This document shows, in pieces, positions 1 to 6,348 of a stretch of 7,312 bases of DNA. The stretch spans positions 1 to 7,312 of the forward strand of contig JANQZQ010000032.1 of assembly GCA_030728545.1 (NCBI GenBank), in the 5' to 3' direction. The DNA is from Ilumatobacteraceae bacterium. GTDB taxonomy: Bacteria; Actinomycetota; Acidimicrobiia; Acidimicrobiales; Ilumatobacteraceae. A program made the translations under genes and the position numbers. Each line of letters opens with the position of its first letter. The first letter of the stretch is position 1. The notes beneath the pieces are model-generated. The model did no database searches. It was given only the letters and a program-made list of their open reading frames with translations, and was not told where the DNA came from.

Positions 1-3000
1 GGGCATCACTTTGCGCAGTGGTGCTGTGGCCACACCAGCGGCCAGCAAGCGCGCAGCGACGGCAGATTCGGTGAGTTCGTAATGGCGTTGCAACGTGGTG
101 GTCAACCATTGGTGGTCGGTGGCATCCAGCGGCAAGATGTCGACCATGTCGGTATTCACGCGCGAGGCAAAGTCGCCGGCTTCGTCGAGCACATAAGCGA
201 TGCCACCCGACATACCCGCAGCAAAGTTGCGGCCCGTGGCACCCAACACCAGCACTCGCCCACCAGTCATGTATTCACATCCGTGGTCGCCCACGCCTTC
301 GACCACTGCGGTGGCACCCGAGTTGCGCACACAAAAGCGTTCGCCCACCATGCCGCGCAAATACATCTCGCCGCTCGTGGCACCATAACCAATCACATTG
401 CCAGCAATCACGTTGTGTTCGGCGGCGAATGTGGCACGGCGATCGGGTCGCACGGCGATACGCCCACCCGACAAACCTTTGCCGAGGTAGTCGTTGGCGT
501 CGCCTTCTAACAACATGTCGATGCCGCGTGGCACGAACGCACCAAACGATTGGCCCGCCGAACCGCTGAAGCGCAACGTGATGGTGCCATCGGCCAAGCC
601 CGCCCCGCCCCACTTGCGCGTGAGACGACTGCCGAGCATGGTGCCCACACTGCGGTTCACGTTGCTAATCGGCAGTGTGATGTCCACCCGGTGGCCGTCG
701 TCGAGGGCGGCAGCGCTGCGGGCAATTAACTCGTTGTCGAGCGCGTCGGCCAAACCGTGGGCTTGGGCCACCGAATGATGCAGCGTCGAGCCGTAGGGGT
801 TTTGCGCCACAGTCAACATCGGCGCAATGTCCAAACCGCTCGCCTTCCAATGGTCGACAGCCACTTGTGGGTCGATGCGATCCACCCGCCCCACGGCTTC
901 GGCCACGGTGCGAAAGCCGAGCAGTGACAAATATTCGCGCACTTCTTGGGCGATGAATTCAAAAAAGTTCACCACAAACTCGGGTTGACCGTTGAAGTTT
1001 TTGCGCAGCTCGGGGTTTTGCGTGGCAATACCCACCGGGCAAGTGTCGAGGTGACACACGCGCATCATGATGCAACCGCTCACCACGAGTGGTGCGGTGG
1101 CAAAGCCGTATTCTTCAGCGCCCAACAGCGCAGCGATGATTACGTCGCGACCGGTTTTCATCTGCCCGTCGGTTTGCACCACGATGCGGTCGCGCAAACC
1201 GTTGAGCATGAGCGTTTGTTGCGTTTCGGCGAGCCCAAGTTCCCACGGTGCGCCGGCGTGTTTGAGCGAAGTCAGCGGCGACGCACCCGTGCCACCGTCG
1301 TGCCCCGAGATGAGCACCACATCGGCTTTGGCTTTGCTCACGCCGGCAGCCACGGTGCCCACGCCAACTTCGGCCACCAACTTCACGTGCACGCGGGCTT
1401 CGGGGTTGGAGTTCTTTAAGTCGTGGATGAGTTGCTTTAAGTCTTCGATCGAATAAATGTCGTGGTGCGGCGGTGGCGAAATGAGCCCCACACCCGGTGT
1501 GCTGTAGCGCGTTTTGGCAATCCAGGGGTACACCTTGTGGCCAGGCAACTGGCCGCCTTCGCCGGGCTTGGCGCCTTGCGCCATTTTTATTTGAATGTCG
1601 TCGGCATTCACCAAATATTCGCTGGTTACACCAAAGCGGCCCGATGCCACTTGTTTGATTGCCGAACGCTTCGAGTCGCCATTAGGCAACACCACGTTGC
1701 GCTCGGCGTCTTCGCCACCTTCGCCGGTGTTGCTCTTGCCGCCGATGCGGTTCATGGCCACGGCGAGGGTTTCGTGGGCTTCGGCACTGATCGAGCCATA
1801 ACTCATCGCACCGGTGGAAAACCGTTTCACGATGTCGCTCACCGACTCCACTTCGTCGATCGGCACGGGCACCGCTGCAGGCGTGAGGGCAAATAGGCCG
1901 CGCAATGTGGCGAGCACTTTGCTTTGGTCATCTACCGACGCGGTGTATTTTTTAAACAAGTCGTAGCGGCCTTCGCGGGTGGCGTGTTGCAAGCGATACA
2001 CGGTTTCGGGGTTAAACAAATGGTGTTCGCCTTCGCGACGCCACTGGTATTCGCCGCCAAGTTCTAGTTGGCGGTGCGCGCGCTGGTCGGGGCGCAACGG
2101 GTGGGCCGCAGCGTGGCGCGCAGCCACTTCTTGGGCGATCACGTCAAGGCCGATGCCATCCAACCGCGACACCGTGCCACAGAAGTATTCATCCACCACT
2201 TCGCGCGACAAACCGATGGCTTCAAAGATTTGCGCCCCGGTGTATGACGCCACGGTCGACACGCCCATTTTGCTCATTACTTTGAGCACGCCTTTGCCCG
2301 ATGCCTTGATGTAGTTGCGCAGTGCTTTTTTGGGGTCGGCGCCCCCGAGGCCATACATGCCACGGCCGTCGTCGGCAGCAATCATGTCTTCGACCGATTC
2401 AAACGCCAGATACGGGTTAATGGCACCCGCGCCATAACCGATGAGCAACGCCATGTGGTGCACTTCGCGCGCATCGCCACATTCGATAACAAGGCCCACT
2501 TTGGTGCGTTGGCGTTCGCGAATCAGGTGGTGGTGCACTGCACTGGTGAGCAGCAGCGAAGGTATCGGCGCATACACCGAGTCGCTGTTGCGGTCACTCA
2601 ACACGATGATGCGTGCACCATCGTCGATGAAGTCGCTCACCTTGTTGCGAATGTCTTCAATCGCGGTGCGCAAGCCGTGCGCGCCGTCGCTAACGCGATA
2701 CAAACCGTTCACCACCACGCTGCGCAGGTGCGGCATGGTGCCGTCGTCATCAATGTGGATGATCTTGGCGAGTTCGTCGTTGTCGATAATCGGAAACGGC
2801 AACGCCAACTGGCGACAATTGTCGGCGCTGGCCGCCAACAGGTTGGCTTCGGGGCCGAGTGTTGAGCCCACCGAGGTGACGACTTCTTCGCGAATGGCGT
2901 CCAGCGGCGGGTTGGTGACTTGGGCAAACAATTGCTTGAAATAGTCGAACAACAATCGTGGTCGCGCCGACAACACGGCCAGTGGTGTATCGGTGCCCAT

Positions 3001-4464
3001 CGAGCCAAGTGCTTCGAGCCCGGCTTTGGCCATTGGCGCGATGATCACTTTCATGTCTTCGTGCGTGTAGCCGAACGCTTGTTGGCGACGCAGCACGCTT
3101 TCGTGGCTATGCACCACGTGTTCGCGATCGGGCAAGTCGGGCAACGCCACCATGCCTTCGGCCAACCACTCGGCATACGGGTTGGCGGCAGCGAGCGATG
3201 CTTTGAGTTCTTCGTCGTCGACGATGCAACCGCGGGCAGTGTCGACCAACAACATGCGGCCTGGTTGCAGGCGGCCTTTGCGCACCACGCGCTCGGGCGC
3301 CACATTCACCACACCCACTTCGCTGGCCATGATTACCAAATCGTCATCGGTTACCCAATAGCGGCTCGGGCGCAAACCGTTGCGGTCAAGCACCGCACCA
3401 ATCACGGTGCCATCGCAAAACGCCACGCTGGCTGGGCCATCCCATGGCTCGATCAGCGACGAGTGATAGCGATAAAACGCGCGTTTGTCGTCGCTCATCG
3501 TGGCGTGGTTTTCCCACGCCTCGGGGATCATCATCATCACGGCGTGTGGCAACGCGCGCCCCGAGAGGTGCAGCAGTTCGAGCACTTCATCAAAACTCAT
3601 CGAGTCGCTGCCGCCAGGCGTGCAAATGGGGAACGCACGTTCGAGCCCGGGGATGAGTGGTGTTTCGAGCAACGCTTCGCGCGTGCGCATCCAGTTGCGG
3701 TTGCCTTGCACGGTGTTGATTTCGCCGTTGTGAGCGATGTAGCGATACGGGTGCGCCAGCGGCCACGACGGAAACGTGTTGGTGCTAAAGCGGCTGTGCA
3801 CCAACACCATGGCCGATTCCATATCGGGGTCTGACAAATCGGGGAAGAACATGCCCAACTCGGGTGTGGTGAGCATCCCCTTATATATGAGTGTGCGCGA
3901 CGACAACGACGGAAAGTACGTGCGCAGTTCTGCGGGCAGTTCGTGCTCGATGCGTTTGCGGGCCACAAACAGTTTGCGATCAAGCGCAATGCCAGTTTCA
4001 CCGGTGCGGGCTGCCACAAACAGTTGCGCAAACGATGGCATCACATTGCGCGCGCTCGCGCCGAGGCACGACGGCTCAACCGGCACTTCGCGCCAGCCGA
4101 GGGCGTCGAGGCCTTCGTCTCGCAAGATTGTTTCAATCGCAGTTTTGGCGTTCGCTGCATGCGATGTGTCGGCCGGCAAAAACGCCACGCCCACGCCATA
4201 GGCACCAGCCGCCGGCAGCGCAACGCCAGCCACTTTGCGCAAAAACTTGTCGGGCACCTGCAGCAAAATGCCCGCGCCATCCCCCGTTTCGGGTTCGGCA
4301 CCGGTGGCACCGCGGTGCTCCATGCTGCACAAGGCACCCAACCCGGTTTGCACGATGCGATGGCTGGCGACGCCCTTTACATGCACCACAAACGACACGC
4401 CGCACGAGTCGTGCTCGAAGCGTGGGTCGTATAAGCCGTGCGCTGACGGCAAGTCGTGGTTCAC
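1..4464 (-). CDS. gltB: Glutamate synthase (NADPH) large subunit GltB, 3'-truncated by the window edge
   Basis: The large (alpha) subunit of bacterial glutamate synthase makes two glutamates from glutamine and 2-oxoglutarate, using electrons from GltD. One open frame of 1488 codons runs from a GTG to the left edge. I checked the frame at several points and saw no break. Order: 20-residue propeptide; glutaminase domain from Cys21 (SCGVSF, the Ntn nucleophile exposed after cleavage) with HRGATGAEPETGDGAG, Arg225 (RFSTNTFPSWPLAHPYRY) and HNGEINT (Asn246); central domain about 480-770; FMN/synthase domain about 830-1210 with GAMSYGSIS near 887-895, SPPPHHDIYSIED and the 3Fe-4S cysteines C1131-x5-C1137-x4-C1142; then the GXGXG beta-helix (about 1270-1470). 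It breaks off after LRKVMP, probably 20-40 residues short. GTG is the only start codon between the in-frame TAG at 4492-4494 and Cys21, and AAGG lies 8 nt upstream of it. gltD is expected to the left (inference). Confidence 0.98.
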   Translation of the reverse strand, partial: MNHDLPSAHGLYDPRFEHDSCGVSFVVHVKGVASHRIVQTGLGALCSMEHRGATGAEPETGDGAGILLQVPDKFLRKVAGVALPAAGAYGVGVAFLPADTSHAANAKTAIETILRDEGLDALGWREVPVEPSCLGASARNVMPSFAQLFVAARTGETGIALDRKLFVARKRIEHELPAELRTYFPSLSSRTLIYKGMLTTPELGMFFPDLSDPDMESAMVLVHSRFSTNTFPSWPLAHPYRYIAHNGEINTVQGNRNWMRTREALLETPLIPGLERAFPICTPGGSDSMSFDEVLELLHLSGRALPHAVMMMIPEAWENHATMSDDKRAFYRYHSSLIEPWDGPASVAFCDGTVIGAVLDRNGLRPSRYWVTDDDLVIMASEVGVVNVAPERVVRKGRLQPGRMLLVDTARGCIVDDEELKASLAAANPYAEWLAEGMVALPDLPDREHVVHSHESVLRRQQAFGYTHEDMKVIIAPMAKAGLEALGSMGTDTPLAVLSARPRLLFDYFKQLFAQVTNPPLDAIREEVVTSVGSTLGPEANLLAASADNCRQLALPFPIIDNDELAKIIHIDDDGTMPHLRSVVVNGLYRVSDGAHGLRTAIEDIRNKVSDFIDDGARIIVLSDRNSDSVYAPIPSLLLTSAVHHHLIRERQRTKVGLVIECGDAREVHHMALLIGYGAGAINPYLAFESVEDMIAADDGRGMYGLGGADPKKALRNYIKASGKGVLKVMSKMGVSTVASYTGAQIFEAIGLSREVVDEYFCGTVSRLDGIGLDVIAQEVAARHAAAHPLRPDQRAHRQLELGGEYQWRREGEHHLFNPETVYRLQHATREGRYDLFKKYTASVDDQSKVLATLRGLFALTPAAVPVPIDEVESVSDIVKRFSTGAMSYGSISAEAHETLAVAMNRIGGKSNTGEGGEDAERNVVLPNGDSKRSAIKQVASGRFGVTSEYLVNADDIQIKMAQGAKPGEGGQLPGHKVYPWIAKTRYSTPGVGLISPPPHHDIYSIEDLKQLIHDLKNSNPEARVHVKLVAEVGVGTVAAGVSKAKADVVLISGHDGGTGASPLTSLKHAGAPWELGLAETQQTLMLNGLRDRIVVQTDGQMKTGRDVIIAALLGAEEYGFATAPLVVSGCIMMRVCHLDTCPVGIATQNPELRKNFNGQPEFVVNFFEFIAQEVREYLSLLGFRTVAEAVGRVDRIDPQVAVDHWKASGLDIAPMLTVAQNPYGSTLHHSVAQAHGLADALDNELIARSAAALDDGHRVDITLPISNVNRSVGTMLGSRLTRKWGGAGLADGTITLRFSGSAGQSFGAFVPRGIDMLLEGDANDYLGKGLSGGRIAVRPDRRATFAAEHNVIAGNVIGYGATSGEMYLRGMVGERFCVRNSGATAVVEGVGDHGCEYMTGGRVLVLGATGRNFAAGMSGGIAYVLDEAGDFASRVNTDMVDILPLDATDHQWLTTTLQRHYELTESAVAARLLAAGVATAPLRKVMP

Positions 4465-4472
4465 TCGGGCTG

Positions 4473-4476
4473 CCTT
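4473..4476 (-). promoter_or_regulatory. Ribosome binding site fixing the GTG start of gltB
   Basis: On the minus strand AAGG lies 8 nt before the GTG at 4464-4462. An in-frame TAG occurs 9 codons upstream of the GTG and no ATG lies between them. This weak Shine-Dalgarno therefore decides the start, giving a 20-residue propeptide before the catalytic cysteine. Confidence 0.7.
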
Positions 4477-4496
4477 ATGAAATGGTCGTACCTACT

Positions 4497-4520
4497 GGTG
4501 CACCCACCGCAGTGGGCACC
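4497..4520 (-). other. Stem-loop in the gltB 5' leader
   Basis: On the minus strand GGTGC-CCAC, loop TGCG, GTGG, a 2-nt GT bulge, then GCACC gives a 9-bp stem with one bulge. It ends 32 nt before the gltB start. There is no following U-run, so it is not a classical terminator. It would lie inside a transcript starting at the TATACT box and inside a 12-codon mini-ORF (4530-4492). Confidence 0.45.
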
Positions 4521-4544
4521 GGGACGACATTGGCCCGCGTATCA

Positions 4545-4550
4545 AGTATA
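4545..4550 (-). promoter_or_regulatory. Possible -10 element of the gltB promoter (TATACT)
   Basis: TATACT on the minus strand differs from the TATAAT consensus at one base. It lies about 80 nt before the gltB GTG and would place a transcription start near 4538. No good -35 hexamer sits 16-18 nt upstream: the bases there read around CTACGG. The promoter may therefore be activator-dependent, or the box may be fortuitous. Confidence 0.35.
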
Positions 4551-4672
4551 TCTGTGGCACCTAGTGCGCCGTAGCGCGATGCTCACAGGAACTGTCGACC
4601 TAATGAGCAGCCGTCAGTGGCGGGCGCTTCGCCGTGCAAAAGACCAGCCGGCCCACTGCGAGCTAACGCAAC

Positions 4673-4702
4673 GTGGGCGCGTCGCCGAAGCGACACACCC
4701 AC
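4673..4702 (-). terminator. Stem-loop with C(UUCG)G tetraloop downstream of the duplicated-barrel gene
   Basis: Read on the minus strand: GTGGG, internal loop TGT, GTCGC, loop TTCG, GCGAC, internal loop GCG, CCCAC. The cUUCGg loop closed by five GC-rich pairs is an unusually stable RNA hairpin. It begins 54 nt after the stop codon of the upstream gene. The following bases (GTTGCGTTAG) are not a U-tract, so it could be a 3'-end-protecting or Rho-related structure rather than an intrinsic terminator. The structure itself is clear; its role is inferred. Confidence 0.4.
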
Positions 4703-4756
4703 ATCGGGTGATTCTCAACGATTACACAGGCAGAATCGTGTTGTTTTCCCTTGTGA

Positions 4757-5392
4757 CTAGGCGATTTTGACCACTTGACGTTGCGTGATGCTGCCCGGCA
4801 AGGCGAACTTGCCACCCTCCAGAAACTTCGTCATGTATTCATCACTCACCAGCAGTTTTGCGACTACTTCGTCAACCTGCGCAAAGTTCGCATAGGCGCT
4901 CAATGTTCCCAGGCCGCCGAGCGGACCATACATAGTGTGGCCAATCATTGGGTCTATCCCGACGAGTTTTTTGACAAGATCGGCCAGTTCATTCAGGTGT
5001 GTCAGTGCTTTCAGGAAATCACCGGAGTTCGCTAACTGGAACTGATTTTGTGTGACCACTGTGCCGAGTGGAATCTCTTGATTTCCTTCGCCACCGCGAA
5101 TGATGTTGTTGATCATGTCTGGTCCTGGCGCACCAATCATCACCTCTTGCAAGCGTCGAGTCGCAGCAAGGAATTGTTTGTCGGCGTACAACTTTGCACC
5201 GGCCGCTGCGCGAGCGCTGAGCGACTCGTACCGAACGCTGACGCCCATGGTTCCAAAAACATGCCCGTTACTGCCTGACCAGATGTTGAGCGGGACGCCA
5301 TGCTTTTTGCCCAAGGCGGCGAGCTCCTGCACGATTGGCATGACTTGCTCTGGGTCACCATTGGTGACCATTTCCCGGTAAAAAATCAACAT
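4757..5392 (-). CDS. Protein of unknown function, duplicated ferredoxin-like (dimeric alpha/beta-barrel, NIPSNAP-like) fold
   Basis: This is a soluble 211-residue protein with no signal peptide or membrane segment and no recognised catalytic motif. It seems to be two related halves, about 1-98 and 111-211. Each begins with a strand (MLIFYREM; GTVVTQNQFQL), followed by a helix (VMPIVQELAALGKKHG; LTHLNELADLVKKLVGI), a glycine-rich turn and strand (SGSNGHVFGTMGVSVRYESL; YGPLGGLGTLSAYANFAQV), a helix with a similar pattern (AKLYADKQFLAATRRLQE; AKLLVSDEYMTKFLEGG) and a final hydrophobic strand. This layout matches dimeric alpha/beta-barrel proteins such as NIPSNAP or EthD relatives; the family assignment is inference. 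The start at 5392 is chosen because AAAGGAG lies 6 nt upstream. A longer frame from 5431 would begin upstream of the likely transcription start. Third-codon positions look less GC-rich than in gltB. The last residues are VVKIA. Confidence 0.85.
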   Translation of the reverse strand: MLIFYREMVTNGDPEQVMPIVQELAALGKKHGVPLNIWSGSNGHVFGTMGVSVRYESLSARAAAGAKLYADKQFLAATRRLQEVMIGAPGPDMINNIIRGGEGNQEIPLGTVVTQNQFQLANSGDFLKALTHLNELADLVKKLVGIDPMIGHTMYGPLGGLGTLSAYANFAQVDEVVAKLLVSDEYMTKFLEGGKFALPGSITQRQVVKIA

Positions 5393-5398
5393 ATATTG

Positions 5399-5405
5399 CT
5401 CCTTT
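5399..5405 (-). promoter_or_regulatory. Strong ribosome binding site AAAGGAG
   Basis: AAAGGAG stands 6 nt before the ATG at 5392-5390, preceded by an A-run. It decides the start of the duplicated-barrel gene against the in-frame ATG 13 codons upstream (5431), which has no comparable site. Confidence 0.85.
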
Positions 5406-5431
5406 TTTTGTGTGGTTGGATTGCAATTCAC

Positions 5432-5462
5432 AAGATAGCAAAAAACGTTGGGCCGGAGTCAA
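5432..5462 (-). promoter_or_regulatory. Probable promoter of the duplicated-barrel gene
   Basis: On the minus strand a TTGACT -35-like hexamer (5462-5457) is followed after 19 nt by TATCTT (5437-5432). The spacer is longer than the ideal 17 nt and contains a T6 run. A start near 5425 gives a 5' UTR of about 33 nt containing the AAAGGAG site. It lies directly downstream of an operator-like inverted repeat. Confidence 0.5.
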
Positions 5463-5470
5463 TCGGATAG

Positions 5471-5490
5471 TGGACAATGACGGGTGTCCA
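5471..5490. promoter_or_regulatory. Operator-like inverted repeat TGGACA-N8-TGTCCA
   Basis: There are two perfect 6-bp arms around an 8-bp spacer, 20 bp in all. It is centred about 20 bp upstream of the TTGACT hexamer of the duplicated-barrel gene. The size and position suit a dimeric transcription factor, more likely an activator given its location just upstream of -35. The regulator is unknown and no regulator gene is present in this window. It could also fold as a small hairpin in RNA. Confidence 0.5.
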
Positions 5491-5507
5491 GATGAACATT
5501 TTGCAAA

Positions 5508-5535
5508 CGACCCGGGGCGATGTTGCCCCTGGTCG
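5508..5535 (-). terminator. Intrinsic terminator-like stem-loop after the alpha/beta hydrolase
   Basis: On the minus strand CGACC-a-GGGGC, loop AACATC, GCCCC-g-GGTCG forms a 10-bp stem with one A/G mismatch. It starts 6 nt after the TAA stop (5544-5542) and is followed by only TTT. The strength and position of the stem support a transcription end here; the short T-run weakens it. Confidence 0.65.
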
Positions 5536-5541
5536 ACGCCG

Positions 5542-6309
5542 TTAAAAACCGACCGAATTCCAGTGCTTGATCAACAGTGACGCAGCGACTCGAGGTTGCT
5601 CGCACATCCACCAGTGGCCGGCAGCCTCAATGGTCGCCGATGTGGCATGTACCTGGCGCCCCACGTGCACCATGGTGTCGACCGGCCCTGCGTAGTGATC
5701 ATTGGGGGCAACAATCACCAAGCCATTCGCTGGTGCTGCAGCAATGAACTGCTTGCCCAGCTCGGCCATGCGTGGTTGGGCAGCATCGCGATACAAAGCG
5801 AGGATGCACCGCGCCATCTCACTGTTGACTCCACGACGTACCTGGGCCGCAATGTCGGGGGTCATGCCAAGCGAGCCAAAGATTGCAATGAAGTCTTGGT
5901 CGGCAAGAGCCACCAGACCGGCAACTGCTCCTTCACCAACCTCGGGGGTCTGCCACTCGGTGGCGCTGGGGTGCCATACATAGTCGGGGTGCATCAACCC
6001 GACGCAGTCGGCTGCCCACGAACGCACCACCTGCGGCTTGGCACTCAACGCAGCGAACAACATGCCCGCACCCCAATCGTGGGCGACCACATCAATCGGG
6101 CCGTCGATTTGTGCGAACTCGCCGAGCAACCAGTCGCGATATTCGACCACCGTCGCACCCCAACCCGCAGGGGTTGGCGCCCCAAAACCCGGCGGTGAGA
6201 GCCGCACGATGTTGGCCACACCCTGGCTGTGCAGCTCGTGCACCAACGCATCCCACACCGCTGATGTTTCGGGCACACCGTGCACGAACACTTTGGTGGT
6301 TTCGGTCAT
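5542..6309 (-). CDS. Alpha/beta hydrolase, epoxide hydrolase / haloalkane dehalogenase-like
   Basis: This is a 255-residue cytoplasmic hydrolase with no signal peptide, of normal length for a single-domain enzyme with a short cap. Landmarks are HGVPET (10-15, the HG-x-P oxyanion-hole loop), SPPGFGAP (38-45), nucleophile elbow VVAHDWGAG with Asp78, a cap region at about 105-185 containing LYR (Tyr173), acid Asp204 in VIVAPNDHYAG, and catalytic His232 in AGHWWMCEQP. An Asp followed by Trp at the elbow is typical of enzymes that form an alkyl-enzyme ester (epoxide hydrolases and haloalkane dehalogenases), not of Ser esterases. Val12 occupies the position where class II dehalogenases carry the halide-binding Asn, and a cap Tyr is present, so epoxide hydrolase-like activity is somewhat more likely; the substrate is unknown. 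AAGG lies 7 nt before the ATG. It starts 39 nt after the protease stop with no clear promoter between, so co-transcription is likely. Confidence 0.93.
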   Translation of the reverse strand: MTETTKVFVHGVPETSAVWDALVHELHSQGVANIVRLSPPGFGAPTPAGWGATVVEYRDWLLGEFAQIDGPIDVVAHDWGAGMLFAALSAKPQVVRSWAADCVGLMHPDYVWHPSATEWQTPEVGEGAVAGLVALADQDFIAIFGSLGMTPDIAAQVRRGVNSEMARCILALYRDAAQPRMAELGKQFIAAAPANGLVIVAPNDHYAGPVDTMVHVGRQVHATSATIEAAGHWWMCEQPRVAASLLIKHWNSVGF

Positions 6310-6348
6310 TTGCAGACCTTACCGCTTTATGCCGTTAGGCCGCTGCGG

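Larger units (their letters stand above)
4465..4756 (-). other. Gene-free leader/upstream region of gltB
   Basis: These 292 nt separate the stop of the duplicated-barrel gene from the gltB start. No convincing protein is encoded on either strand. A 104-codon plus-strand frame spans the region but has a very Trp- and His-rich, non-protein-like composition. On the minus strand, in reading order, are: an inverted repeat GATTCT-N16-AGAATC (4737-4710), a stem-loop with a C(UUCG)G loop (4702-4673), a weak 4-bp stem followed by TTTT (4653-4638), a TATACT box (4550-4545), a second stem-loop (4520-4497) and the AAGG site. It probably carries the transcription end of the upstream gene and the gltB promoter and 5' UTR. 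No known riboswitch consensus was recognised. Confidence 0.6.

Noticed and set aside
2920..3834. A 304-codon open frame on the plus strand, and several shorter ones across 82-4434
   Set aside because: They are antisense to gltB, whose GC-rich codons suppress stops on the opposite strand. Their products are His-, Arg- and Ala-rich with no recognisable domain, whereas the minus-strand GltB reading is continuous and conserved.
4638..4653. Minus-strand GGCC-GGCT-GGTC followed by TTTT as an intrinsic terminator
   Set aside because: It is a 4-bp stem containing a G-T wobble, too weak to call as a terminator on its own.
4456..4770. A 104-codon plus-strand frame spanning the gap between gltB and the duplicated-barrel gene
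   Set aside because: It is rich in Trp, His and Arg with no protein-like pattern, overlaps both flanking genes, and covers the region expected to hold the gltB promoter and leader.
5393..5431. N-terminal extension of the duplicated-barrel protein from the ATG at 5431
   Set aside because: There is no ribosome binding site before that ATG, and it overlaps the probable -10/transcription start. The ATG at 5392 has AAAGGAG at ideal spacing and starts directly with the first beta-strand.
6310..6348. Short palindrome GCCGC-A-GCGGC between the protease and hydrolase genes as a terminator
   Set aside because: The stem would be only about 3 bp once a loop is allowed, and no T-run follows. The 39-nt gap is better read as an operon spacer with the hydrolase AAGG site.
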